Shown: one piece after another, positions 1 to 7,418 of the stretch | How positions within the stretch are numbered: position 1 is the stretch's first letter | Layout: each line of letters begins with the position of its first letter | Origin: Carnobacterium_A sp049673005 | GTDB lineage: Bacteria > Bacillota > Bacilli > Lactobacillales > Carnobacteriaceae | Direction of reading: 5' to 3' | DNA: 20,074 nucleotides | Assembly (NCBI RefSeq): GCF_049673005.1 | Contig: NZ_JBATXB010000113.1 | Span: 1 to 20,074 of the forward strand | Notes under the pieces: generated by a model | Database searches by the model: none | Told to the model about the DNA's origin: nothing | What the model saw: only the letters and a program-made list of their open reading frames with translations | Made by a program: the position numbers and the translations under genes

Positions 1-23
1 TTGATTTTATTGGAGGAGTACGT

Positions 24-863
24 ATGAAAAAGATAAGAGTGATTAGTCTTGTTCTTTTGTTTGCTTTGTTTTTTACTGGAATCAAAGAGGTTACAGCTGC
101 TAGTTATGTTCAAGTCCATTTTATAAATGTAGGACAAGGTGATGCTATTCTAGTTCAAACACCAAATGAAAATATCTTGATTGATGGCGGTGGAAAAGGG
201 AAAGGTCCTCAAGTGGTAAGTTATTTGAAAAAGAATAAAGTAACAACGCTTAGTGCTGTTGTCTCTACTCACCCTGATGCAGACCATGTTGGAGGGTTAG
301 CTTATGTAATAAAGAATATGAAAGTCAATAAAGTGTATGCTCCTAACATTAGCCATACTACATTAGCTTATAAAGATTTTCTATTAGCTGTTAAAAGTAA
401 GAAAATGAAATTTACAGTGGCCAAGCAAGGATTAGAAATCCCGACAAAGGCTAAAGATATTACGCTTAGATTTCTCGGTCCAGTTCGAGCATATGCTAAA
501 TCAGACTTGAATAATTGGAGCGCAGTATTGCACCTTAAGCACAATAAGAAATCCTTTTTATTTATGGGAGATGCTGAAAACGCAGCAGAGAAAGATTTAT
601 TAGCGAAAAAACTAATCTCTAAAGTTGATGTTCTAAAAGTAGGTCATCATGGATCGAAATTTTCTACCTCTGCCAAATTTTTAGAAAAAGCCGTTCCTGC
701 TTATTCTGTTTTATCTGTGGGTAAAAATGGATACGGACATCCGACATCTGATGTATCCAATCGGTTGAAAAAAGTGAAATCAACGGTTTATAGAACAGAT
801 AAGTCTGGGAATGTTTTATTTAGTTCAAATGGATTGAAAGTCACACCAAGGATGGTAAGATAA
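24..863 (+). CDS. Secreted ComEC/Rec2-type metallo-beta-lactamase-fold protein
   Basis: A 279-residue protein with a GGAGGAG ribosome binding site at 12-18. Residues 1-25 form a signal peptide (MKK basic start, hydrophobic stretch, likely cleavage near VTA-AS), so it should act outside the membrane. The rest is a metallo-beta-lactamase fold like the C-terminal domain of the DNA-uptake protein ComEC. It has the metal motif H83-P-D85-A-D87-H88, the GDAE motif around D183 and the GHHGS motif at 207-211. It lacks the ComEC membrane channel, so it is a stand-alone hydrolase, possibly a nuclease or phosphodiesterase. The DUF3006 gene follows with no gap, a common pairing in Bacillota. The fold is certain; the substrate is unknown. 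Confidence 0.9.
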   Translation: MKKIRVISLVLLFALFFTGIKEVTAASYVQVHFINVGQGDAILVQTPNENILIDGGGKGKGPQVVSYLKKNKVTTLSAVVSTHPDADHVGGLAYVIKNMKVNKVYAPNISHTTLAYKDFLLAVKSKKMKFTVAKQGLEIPTKAKDITLRFLGPVRAYAKSDLNNWSAVLHLKHNKKSFLFMGDAENAAEKDLLAKKLISKVDVLKVGHHGSKFSTSAKFLEKAVPAYSVLSVGKNGYGHPTSDVSNRLKKVKSTVYRTDKSGNVLFSSNGLKVTPRMVR

Positions 864-1082
864 ATGGAAAAAGGAATTATCGATCGTTTTGAAGGTGAAT
901 TAGCAGTTGTTGAATTCGGCGAGGAAATGCGTGATGTGCCTAGAAAAAACTTGCCAAAGAATAGTAAAGTTGGAGATTTACTTATCTTTGATGGAGAGGT
1001 CGTTACGATTGATAAAGAAGAAACAGATAAGTTGAGGATGGAAATAGAGGACTTAATGAAGGAATTGTTTGAAGAAGAATAG
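864..1082 (+). CDS. DUF3006 domain protein
   Basis: A 72-residue acidic small protein starting at the base after the upstream stop codon. An AAGGATGG ribosome binding site lies inside the end of the upstream gene, which implies translational coupling. It matches DUF3006: an N-terminal small beta-barrel-like segment (GIIDRFEGELAVVEF) and a charged helical C-terminus rich in Glu. No signal peptide or membrane segment is seen. DUF3006 genes often sit beside MBL-fold ComEC-like genes, as here. The biochemical role is not known; I infer an accessory or regulatory partner. Confidence 0.85.
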   Translation: MEKGIIDRFEGELAVVEFGEEMRDVPRKNLPKNSKVGDLLIFDGEVVTIDKEETDKLRMEIEDLMKELFEEE

Positions 1083-1090
1083 GCTATTAT

Positions 1091-1129
1091 AAAAAAAGAC
1101 TTTATCTTACTTGGATAGAGTCTTTTTTT
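1091..1129 (+). terminator. Rho-independent terminator after MBL/DUF3006
   Basis: A 16-bp stem (AAAAAAAGACTTTATC paired with GATAGAGTCTTTTTTT, one G-T wobble), a 7-nt loop and a T-run. It begins 8 bases after the DUF3006 stop. The A-rich left arm also allows it to work on the other strand. Confidence 0.88.
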
Positions 1130-1170
1130 GTAAGTCTAAATGTTAGCCTTACCAACAGAATCTTAATCTG

Positions 1171-1201
1171 AAACTCATACTGTATCTATTCTTATGAGTT
1201 T
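1171..1201. repeat. Inverted repeat between terminator and GGDEF promoter
   Basis: Perfect 9-bp arms, AAACTCATA at 1171-1179 and TATGAGTTT at 1193-1201, are separated by 13 bases and followed by T-rich sequence. It could be a second weak terminator or an operator for the downstream gene. The remainder of the 242-bp gap 1083-1324 shows only the promoter elements listed separately. Confidence 0.45.
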
Positions 1202-1290
1202 AGTTTTATTTTATAGCTATAATGAGTTAAAAGAATGTGTATACTTTTCTACACTTTAATTAATGGATGTTATAAATTAAATAACTGTAG

Positions 1291-1315
1291 TATAATAAAA
1301 ATGAAACCGGTTTAA
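1291..1315 (+). promoter_or_regulatory. -10 element and cre-like palindrome before GGDEF gene
   Basis: A perfect TATAAT lies at 1291-1296 with a poor -35 region. It is followed at 1302-1315 by TGAAACCGGTTTAA, one base off a CcpA catabolite-responsive element (the expected final CA is AA) and centred on the palindrome AAACCGGTTT. Its place at the expected transcription start would suit repression by CcpA or another LacI-family protein. No protein-binding evidence is available from sequence alone. Confidence 0.45.
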
Positions 1316-1324
1316 AAGTTTAGC

Positions 1325-2428
1325 ATGGAAAGGAAGAGGCTAGTGTTATATGTATATGAGGGATTTTTTCTAAATCTTTGTGTGTTAATTTCTTCTCTAT
1401 TTGTTTACAAGCAATTATTAAAAAAAGATCCTAGTAACTATAAGACTACAAGCATCTCTATCCTTAAAGGATTTCTTGCTGGCATACTAGGAGTTGTTTT
1501 AATGTACTTTAGTATTGACGCAGGAGTAAACTCCATCATAGATTTGCGGGTTATCCCATTAATGTTAGTTGTACTATACAGCAATTGGATTTCAGCCTCT
1601 GTAACAGCTTCTCTTATTATCATTACTAGATTTATCATAGGCGTAAATGCTCAATCTTATTCTAATGTTATTTTTATTCTCGTTTCATGGGCTATTTTTC
1701 AATACGTCTCTAAGAGAATGAAGAATCGTTGGATTTGTATTTTTGTTATGCTTGGAATAAGTGCGTTAACCAATGCTTTTTTATCAATCTGGATTCCTTC
1801 GACGACGAGTATAAATATTTCATTATTGATCAATTATAGTATTATCAGTATTTTAGGCGGACTAATAGCGGTTTATATATTGGATTACCTCATTAGGAGT
1901 GAAGAGCTATTTTTACAACATAAGAATGATGCCTTTACAGACCCTTTAACAGGACTGAGTAATGTTCGAAATTTTGATAGAGTGTTTAATGAAGCTAAGA
2001 AAAGACAATTGAAATCGAATGAAAACATCTCTATTATGATCTTAGATATTGATCGTTTTAAGCAAGTAAATGATACGTATGGACACTTAGAAGGCGATAA
2101 AGTCTTGAGTAAATTTGCACTGATTTTAAAATCAATTCAAGGACCAAACGAGATTGTTTCTCGAAATGGTGGAGAAGAGTTTTCGATATTGATTCATAAT
2201 TGTACGCTCGAAGAAGCAAAAGAAAGAGCAGAGTCAGTTAGGAAGGTAATTGAAAATTCGTATTTTCTTATTAATAATGACACAAAATCAATTCATATCA
2301 GTGTATCTATAGGTGTAACAACTTATTCTGATAGCACAAAAGAAATTGATAGCCTTTATGAGCATGCTGACCAAGCCCTTTATGCAGCAAAAAAAAGTGG
2401 TGGGAATAGAGTGTACCTTTATTCGTAA
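1325..2428 (+). CDS. Membrane diguanylate cyclase (5TMR-LYT sensor + GGDEF)
   Basis: A protein of up to 367 residues that should make the second messenger cyclic di-GMP. Residues 1-190 hold about six membrane helices. The segment GVNSIIDLRVIPLML (67-81) and the following R102-F-I-I-G resemble the 5TM-5TMR_LYT sensor of LytS-type kinases. Residues 200-365 form a GGDEF domain with DIDRFKQVND (241-250) and an intact GGEEF active site (282-286). The RxxD inhibitory site expected just before it is replaced by GPNE (273-276), so product feedback is probably lost. The ATG at 1325 has no ribosome binding site. A GTG at 1343 sits after AAAGGAAGAGG and may be the true start (361 residues). It is a single-gene unit between terminators with no evident link to the catabolic genes. 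Confidence 0.88.
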   Translation: MERKRLVLYVYEGFFLNLCVLISSLFVYKQLLKKDPSNYKTTSISILKGFLAGILGVVLMYFSIDAGVNSIIDLRVIPLMLVVLYSNWISASVTASLIIITRFIIGVNAQSYSNVIFILVSWAIFQYVSKRMKNRWICIFVMLGISALTNAFLSIWIPSTTSINISLLINYSIISILGGLIAVYILDYLIRSEELFLQHKNDAFTDPLTGLSNVRNFDRVFNEAKKRQLKSNENISIMILDIDRFKQVNDTYGHLEGDKVLSKFALILKSIQGPNEIVSRNGGEEFSILIHNCTLEEAKERAESVRKVIENSYFLINNDTKSIHISVSIGVTTYSDSTKEIDSLYEHADQALYAAKKSGGNRVYLYS

Positions 2429-2541
2429 GGTCTTAGAGATAGCGAATAATAATGGTTTAAAAGGACTGTTTTTTTCTGAAAAGGGAAACTTAAAAAAGAG
2501 TTGAGTTTTTAATTTCAGATAAATAAAGATAAGCTAGAAGT

Positions 2542-2577
2542 AAAAACTTTATCCCAAAATAGGATAAAGTTTTTTTA
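2542..2577 (+). terminator. Rho-independent terminator after GGDEF gene
   Basis: A 13-bp perfect stem AAAAACTTTATCC / GGATAAAGTTTTT with a 7-nt loop runs into seven T. It lies about 115 bases after the GGDEF stop; I see no gene in 2429-2541. Confidence 0.85.
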
Positions 2578-2606
2578 TATTTAGAAGTTAATACATGGAA
2601 TGTGTT

Positions 2607-2627
2607 ATTGTTAGAATGAACAATCAA
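2607..2627. promoter_or_regulatory. Inverted repeat upstream of pucR-type gene
   Basis: ATTGTT (2607-2612) and AACAAT (2619-2624) form perfect 6-bp arms about 95 bases before the regulator's start. The longer half-sites ATTGTTA and CAATCAA recur without spacing at 4463-4476, upstream of the catabolic operon. This is a candidate operator shared by the two units, perhaps for autoregulation. The region is AT-rich, so chance is possible. Confidence 0.35.
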
Positions 2628-2720
2628 GTATGGACTAGCAGAATAATTTTTTGGATTTTTTTGAAAAGATAGGCATAAAACTCAGACTTTAAAACTTAAG
2701 ATTGAGCAAAGGAGATTACG

Positions 2721-4337
2721 ATGGCTACAATAGTACAAGATATATTAAAGTTGAAAGGGTTCTCTGGAGCGAAAGCAATTGCCGGAGTAAATGGATTAAC
2801 CAATACCGTAGAAAAGGCAACTTTAATGGAAGTACCCGATATAGGAGATTTTGTAGAAGAAAATAGTTTAATCATCACAACGCTTTACCCAATTGTAAAC
2901 AATTTAGAAGCGATGAATAGCCTTATACCAAAAAGTTCAGCGTCCTCAGCAGCAGGAATTTGTATAAAAACAGGTAGATACATTGAAATGATTCCAGAGA
3001 GCATGATACAACAAGCGAATGAATTAAATTTCCCTATAATTGAAATTCATAGTGATGAAAATTTATCAGACTTAGCTTCAGAAATTATTAGCTTTTCACT
3101 GGATCAGCACATAACAGCGTTGCAGTTTCAAAGAGACGTCCACAATCAATTAATGAATATGTTTTTAAAAGGCGAAGATGTACATGCGATGATTGATAGC
3201 TTTTCGAATCTGGTGAATCACTCAGTCGTTCTATTAGACATTAATACGAATGTAATAGCTAAATCTGCTAACATGGATAAAACAAAATTACAAATTGAGC
3301 TACTAGATAAAAAAAGTGGCATTCATTCATTGATTATCAAATACGATGATAAAGTGTATACAAATGAAGATTACATTAACTATACAATAGAGGCTGAAAA
3401 CAATAAATTTGCTTATTTGATTCTCTTAGGCGGAAATGAAGAAGAGCAAAATTTACTAATAGCCGTTGAAGAAGCGTCATTATTATTAGCTTCCGTTTTT
3501 TATAAAAATCATGCGGTAGCTGAAAAAGAAAGAAATTTCCAAGACTCATTTATCCGTGATATTCTACAAGGAACGAATTATAGCCAATTAGTCACGATGG
3601 AAAAAGCAAAGTTGTATGGCTGGGATATGGAATTTCCAGAGGTTATCTTTGTCTTAAAATTATTCAACGAGGATGAATTGTCTAAGATGAACGATTACGA
3701 AAAAATAATTCATAGCCAAGTGATTGAAGATATAATAAAAAGAGAATTAATCACCACCAATAAAAAAATAAAAATGACCTATATTGATGGTGCGTTAGTC
3801 GTATTCGTAAATGTGGCTTTCATTAGTGATAGTAAACAGAAGATGAAAGAAATTGGAAACAAATTAATTAAAAAATTGAAAAAGAACTACCCAATAGGAG
3901 TAGGAATATCTAACCCGATACTAAATTCTCGCTCATTTCCAAAAGCTTATAAAGAGGCAAAAGATAGTTGGTTTATCGGACGTAAATTAAACGAGGCTTG
4001 CTTTGTAAGTCATTATGACGATAATGAACTATTTAGTATTATTAAGGAAGTTGAAGATACAAGCGTTTTAGATAAGTATGTTAAACGGAAGTTAGGGGAT
4101 ATCTTGGCCTATGACGAAAAAGTTAACATGGATCTATTAAAAACGTTATTCGCATTGATTGAAACACAGTTCAACCATAAAGAAGCTGCTAAGAAATTAT
4201 TTATTCATTACAACACATTACGGTATAGGGTTAACCGTCTAAGAGAGTTAGGGATAAACATAGATGATGGCTTAGAAATTGCTGAAATCGTTCTCGCTTA
4301 TCATATAAAGATGTGGACAGAAATAGAAAGAGGATAA
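2721..4337 (+). CDS. PucR-family transcriptional regulator
   Basis: A 538-residue regulator with an AAAGGAG ribosome binding site at 2708-2714. Residues 1 to about 130 match the PucR N-terminal ligand domain, with the typical TLMEVPDIGDFVEENSLIITT stretch near residues 34-54. The middle (about 290-410) resembles the degenerate GGDEF-like domain of the family. The C-terminus (about 470-535) is the PucR helix-turn-helix, with NHKEAAKKLFIHYNTLRYRVNRL. PucR proteins usually activate purine, allantoin or other nitrogen-compound catabolism when the pathway ligand is present. It is transcribed alone, with its own terminator, toward the eleven-gene operon that it most likely controls. The ligand is unknown; a ureide or cyclic amide is the obvious guess. 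Confidence 0.93.
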   Translation: MATIVQDILKLKGFSGAKAIAGVNGLTNTVEKATLMEVPDIGDFVEENSLIITTLYPIVNNLEAMNSLIPKSSASSAAGICIKTGRYIEMIPESMIQQANELNFPIIEIHSDENLSDLASEIISFSLDQHITALQFQRDVHNQLMNMFLKGEDVHAMIDSFSNLVNHSVVLLDINTNVIAKSANMDKTKLQIELLDKKSGIHSLIIKYDDKVYTNEDYINYTIEAENNKFAYLILLGGNEEEQNLLIAVEEASLLLASVFYKNHAVAEKERNFQDSFIRDILQGTNYSQLVTMEKAKLYGWDMEFPEVIFVLKLFNEDELSKMNDYEKIIHSQVIEDIIKRELITTNKKIKMTYIDGALVVFVNVAFISDSKQKMKEIGNKLIKKLKKNYPIGVGISNPILNSRSFPKAYKEAKDSWFIGRKLNEACFVSHYDDNELFSIIKEVEDTSVLDKYVKRKLGDILAYDEKVNMDLLKTLFALIETQFNHKEAAKKLFIHYNTLRYRVNRLRELGINIDDGLEIAEIVLAYHIKMWTEIERG

Positions 4338-4383
4338 TAGATTGAATAAGTATAAAGTGGTTATTTTATAACCGAATAAGAAT

Positions 4384-4426
4384 AAAAACAGTTTGATTGT
4401 TATTTTATGACAATCAAACTGTTTTT
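4384..4426 (+). terminator. Strong terminator between regulator and catabolic operon
   Basis: A perfect 17-bp stem (AAAAACAGTTTGATTGT at 4384-4400, complement at 4410-4426) with a 9-nt loop and a terminal T-run. It separates the regulator transcript from the downstream operon. The symmetric A and T runs would also allow termination from the other side. Confidence 0.9.
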
Positions 4427-4445
4427 ATTTATACTTTTCTGACGA

Positions 4446-4459
4446 TGAAAACCCTTTCA
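4446..4459. promoter_or_regulatory. cre-like site upstream of catabolic operon
   Basis: TGAAAACCCTTTCA has perfect 5-bp arms TGAAA/TTTCA and differs from the CcpA consensus only at the central G. It lies about 310 bases before the first operon gene. It suggests carbon-catabolite control of the pathway, but binding is inferred. Confidence 0.4.
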
Positions 4460-4496
4460 AGTATTGTTACAATCAATTCATAAGGAAAGGGAAGCG

Positions 4497-4529
4497 ATGA
4501 AAAAAGAGCTTCTTATACTTATAGTATGA
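4497..4529 (+). other. Possible 10-codon leader ORF
   Basis: An ATG with a good ribosome binding site (AAGGAAAGGG at 4483-4492) opens a ten-codon reading frame, MKKELLILIV, then stops. It sits in the long untranslated stretch before the operon. It could be a regulatory leader peptide or a chance ORF. The rest of the gap 4427-4758 holds the cre-like site, a putative -10 and short inverted repeats, but no other gene. Confidence 0.2.
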
Positions 4530-4565
4530 TCTTGAATTTTAATAAGTCGAGAGGAGATAGAAGAA

Positions 4566-4619
4566 CGAATTAAATTCGAACACAATAAAATAATAGTATT
4601 TAATTTACGTCTGTATAAT
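4566..4619 (+). promoter_or_regulatory. Candidate activator-dependent promoter of the catabolic operon
   Basis: A perfect TATAAT at 4614-4619 has no recognisable -35 box, typical of promoters that need an activator. A perfect inverted repeat, CGAATT-A-AATTCG at 4566-4578, is centred about 42 bases before the -10, a position that suits an activator such as PucR. Another perfect inverted repeat, TCTAGT-AGC-ACTAGA at 4705-4719, lies in the leader. All of this is pattern-based. Confidence 0.35.
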
Positions 4620-4758
4620 AAAAAAACAATAATTAACGCACTATATTCGATAAAAAGAGTAACACTAAAGAATAGCCATTATTAACTAAGGAATAGTTTA
4701 ACAATCTAGTAGCACTAGAAAAATGAATGAACCAGTCAGAATACGAGGAGGAAAAAAC

Positions 4759-6012
4759 ATGGATTTATTTATTAACTTAATACCTGTCGTGGTCGTATTA
4801 ATCTTATTATTCAGCAATCAACATATGCTTGTTGCTGGATTCGCAGGAGGGATTTTAGCGATAATCATTGGTGGGTTTGGATTTGATAGCATCACTGAAC
4901 AATTCATCGGTGGAATATCAAATATGCTAGGAATTACTGTTCCAATTATATATGCGGCAACAGCAGTAATGGTTTCTAGGGCAGGAAGTATTAAAGCTTT
5001 AGTTGATTTAGCTAAAAGAGTCTTGAAAGGGAGAATAGCTATTTTAGCAGGGATTATCGTTTTAATTCAAGGATTTGCTACTTATGCTGCTGGAACAGCT
5101 GCTGGGAATACAATGGTAACAGCCCCTTTGATGGCTGTAGCAGTCGGAGCAATACCAGAAGTAATCGGAGCAATGGCAATTATTTCAGCTGTTGGGTTTA
5201 CGACAGCTCCTTCTTCAACAGAAACGGTTTTAGTTGCAGATAGTGCAGGCATTGATGTCGTATCACATGCTTCAGCTATGTTGCCTTACACCATTGCCTT
5301 TTATCTTTTTGCTGTAGGTTTAGCCATTTATGGTGCACACAAAAGAGGTAGTCTGGTTATGAAGAAAGAAGAAGTGGTAGAAGGCGAAAAAGTGCAAAGT
5401 AACTTAAGTTTGCTTGGCCGTGCTGTTCCTTTTATCGCCCTACTTACAATGGTTGTTATAGGAAGTAACTTAAATGATTTAATTGGAACCGCTGTATTTA
5501 CTCCAGCAACAATTGTCATCATTACAGCGATACTAACCGTTTTGTTTACTCCATTGAACTTGAATACGATGAGTGAAGCACTAGTTGACGGATCCAGATT
5601 TATTCTGACAACCTTATTCTCCGTCGGTATATTCCTAGCCTTTATTAATATGATAGCGGACTTAGGGACTTTTGAACAAATTGCTTCATTAGCGAAAAGC
5701 GTTCCAGAAATTATCTTGTTACCTGTTACGATGATTCTAGCATTCCTAATCGCCATACCTTCAGGAGCATTTGCTGCAGGAGTATTAGCTTTAATCTTAC
5801 CCACATTGAGCACGTTAGGCTTGCCTTCTGAAGCTATGGGATTTGTGGCTATAGCAACAGGCTTAGGTACTCAAATTAGTCCAGTTCAAATTAACGTAGC
5901 AGCTTTAGCAGAAGGTTTTGATATGGATATTTTAGGAATTGTTAAGAACAATACTAAGTATGTTATAGGTATGCTACTTGTAATTATTGTAGTAGCTTTC
6001 GTAGTTATTTAA
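4759..6012 (+). CDS. Ion-transporter-superfamily (GntP/DcuC/CitMHS-like) permease
   Basis: A very hydrophobic 417-residue protein with ten or more membrane helices and no long soluble domain. An ATG at 4723 is in frame, but AGGAGG at 4746-4751 places the start at 4759. Two similar halves contain glycine/proline-rich re-entrant-type segments: TYAAGTAAGNTMVTAPLMA (about 102-120) and SGAFAAGVLALILPTL (about 338-353). The second half also has GLGTQISPVQIN. This layout is typical of secondary carriers for organic anions such as gluconate, C4-dicarboxylates or citrate. As first gene of the operon it may import an anionic substrate or export an acidic end product. The exact family and substrate cannot be fixed from the sequence. 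Confidence 0.8.
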   Translation: MDLFINLIPVVVVLILLFSNQHMLVAGFAGGILAIIIGGFGFDSITEQFIGGISNMLGITVPIIYAATAVMVSRAGSIKALVDLAKRVLKGRIAILAGIIVLIQGFATYAAGTAAGNTMVTAPLMAVAVGAIPEVIGAMAIISAVGFTTAPSSTETVLVADSAGIDVVSHASAMLPYTIAFYLFAVGLAIYGAHKRGSLVMKKEEVVEGEKVQSNLSLLGRAVPFIALLTMVVIGSNLNDLIGTAVFTPATIVIITAILTVLFTPLNLNTMSEALVDGSRFILTTLFSVGIFLAFINMIADLGTFEQIASLAKSVPEIILLPVTMILAFLIAIPSGAFAAGVLALILPTLSTLGLPSEAMGFVAIATGLGTQISPVQINVAALAEGFDMDILGIVKNNTKYVIGMLLVIIVVAFVVI

Positions 6013-6020
6013 AAAGTGAA

Positions 6021-6034
6021 TTTAACTAGTTAAA
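6021..6034. repeat. Perfect 14-bp palindrome between transporter and amidohydrolase genes
   Basis: TTTAACTAGTTAAA reads the same on both strands. It is followed by a good ribosome binding site (GAAAGGGGGC) and a four-codon ORF MEVT at 6053-6067. This could be an internal operator or leader; function is not shown. Confidence 0.25.
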
Positions 6035-6147
6035 ATTGAAAGGGGGCTTCGAATGGAAGTGACTTAAATTAAGCTTGCAGGATGAAGAACTTACTCATAT
6101 ATGATAAAAAAATAAGAACCATTAAACCTATTAGGAGGAATTTAATT

Positions 6148-7257
6148 ATGCAAAAAGTAGAAGTATTTCGTATAGCAACAAACTCACCGGATGACGTTTC
6201 AGGACTGAAAGAATTGGTTGATAATAAAACGATTAAAGCAGAAGAAATCATTGCTATTTTAGGTAAAACTGAAGGGAACGGTTGTGTAAACGACTATACC
6301 CGTGGATTCTCAAATATGGCTCTTTCTTATTATCTAGCTGGAGAATTAAATAGCTCACCAGAAGAAGTTCAAAAGCAAGTTGCTCTTATTATGTCGGGTG
6401 GAACAGAAGGCGTGATGTCTCCACATATTACGGTCTTTGTTAAAAAAGAAGTTGAAGGCGAAACCAACCAATCAGGAGAAAAAAGATTAGCGGCAGGTAT
6501 TGCGTTCACTAGAGACTTTAAACCTGAAGAAATTGGAAGAATGGAACAAGTAAAAGAAGTAGCTAAGTGTGTGACACAAGCTATGAAGGATGCTCATATT
6601 GAGAGTCCAGCAGATGTTCACTTTGTACAAATCAAATGTCCATTATTAACTGCAGAAAGAATGGAAGAGGCAGAAAGTAGAGGCAAAGAAGTTGCGATTA
6701 ATGATACCTATAAATCAATGGGATATTCTAGAGGCGCTTCAGCACTAGGAGTAGCACTTGCCTTAGGAGAAGTAACAGAAGACCAATTAAACAATGAAAT
6801 GATTTGTCACGATTATAGTCTTTACTCAGGAGTAGCTTCAACTTCTGCTGGCGTTGAATTGCTAAATGATGAAATCATCCTTATTGGAAACTCTACAAAC
6901 TCAGCTAGTGATCTACTAAGTGGTTCTGCAGTAATGAAAGATGCAGTTGATATTGAAGCGGTTAAAGAAGCTATGAAAGCTGCTGGATTAGTATTTGAAG
7001 AATATCCATCAGACAAAGAGTTAGACAAACTTGTAAACGTATTAGCTAAAGCAGAAGCTTCATCTACAGGAACCTGTCGTGACAGACGTACTGTGATGTT
7101 AGAAGATTCAGACATTAACCATACTAGACATGCTCGCGCAGTTGTTAATGCTGTTATCTCTACTCTAACTAAAGACCCAATGGTCTATGTTTCAGGTGGA
7201 GCAGAGCATCAAGGACCAGACGGTGGCGGCCCAGTAGCAGTTATTGCTAGAACGTAA
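6148..7257 (+). CDS. Ring-opening amidohydrolase (cyanuric acid hydrolase / barbiturase, AtzD family)
   Basis: A 369-residue enzyme that hydrolytically opens a cyclic ureide: cyanuric acid to carboxybiuret (which decarboxylates to biuret), or barbiturate to ureidomalonate. It has the three repeated domains of the family. Each carries a Lys, an Arg and a Ser at the positions I recall as catalytic in AtzD: K40 in GKTEGNG, R52 and S83 in MSGGTEG; K163 in QIKCPL, R195 and S231 or S233; K301 in AKAEASS, R327 in INHTRHAR and S349. The C-terminal SGGAEHQGPDGGGPVAVI matches the family's metal-binding end. The frame extends upstream to 6082, but AGGAGG at 6133-6138 places the start at 6148. The family is certain. 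Cyanurate versus barbiturate cannot be decided from motifs; the biuret-hydrolase-like neighbours favour cyanurate. Confidence 0.94.
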   Translation: MQKVEVFRIATNSPDDVSGLKELVDNKTIKAEEIIAILGKTEGNGCVNDYTRGFSNMALSYYLAGELNSSPEEVQKQVALIMSGGTEGVMSPHITVFVKKEVEGETNQSGEKRLAAGIAFTRDFKPEEIGRMEQVKEVAKCVTQAMKDAHIESPADVHFVQIKCPLLTAERMEEAESRGKEVAINDTYKSMGYSRGASALGVALALGEVTEDQLNNEMICHDYSLYSGVASTSAGVELLNDEIILIGNSTNSASDLLSGSAVMKDAVDIEAVKEAMKAAGLVFEEYPSDKELDKLVNVLAKAEASSTGTCRDRRTVMLEDSDINHTRHARAVVNAVISTLTKDPMVYVSGGAEHQGPDGGGPVAVIART

Positions 7258-7280
7258 CCAACTTGAAAACTCAATAAGTA

Positions 7281-7373
7281 AAGTGATCCGTTAGCTCCAA
7301 TGAATGAATGGAATCGTCCTTCTTTATAAAAAAATGCTTAGCCGAGTAGAGAAGGATTGATTTCTGGTCACTT
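7281..7373 (+). ncRNA. Putative structured RNA element in the operon
   Basis: The 161-bp gap between the ring-opening enzyme and the DUF2877 gene folds into nested pairings. The outer arms are AAGTGA (7281-7286) with TCACTT (7368-7373), plus CC/GG. Inside lies a long hairpin: GGAATC/GATTTC and then TCCTTCTTT (7317-7325) with AGAGAAGGA (7348-7356), one G-T wobble. No T-run follows, so it is not a standard terminator. It could be an RNA-processing or stability hairpin that sets relative expression, or a regulatory RNA. It matches no riboswitch class that I recognise. Confidence 0.4.
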
Positions 7374-7418
7374 AACAACTAAGACAAAAGAAAATAAACA
7401 AAAAATATGGGTGAGAAA

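Noticed and set aside
2795..2807. TTAACCAA (reverse TTGGTTAA), like the B. subtilis PucR box core, inside the regulator gene; similar copies near 14720, 16763 and 16934
   Set aside because: All lie in coding sequence (Leu-Thr-Asn or Asn-Gln codons) rather than in promoters, so they are most likely chance.
5328..5813. 161-codon minus-strand open frame within the transporter gene
   Set aside because: It is a shadow of a membrane-protein gene: no ribosome binding site, no recognisable family and unnatural composition.
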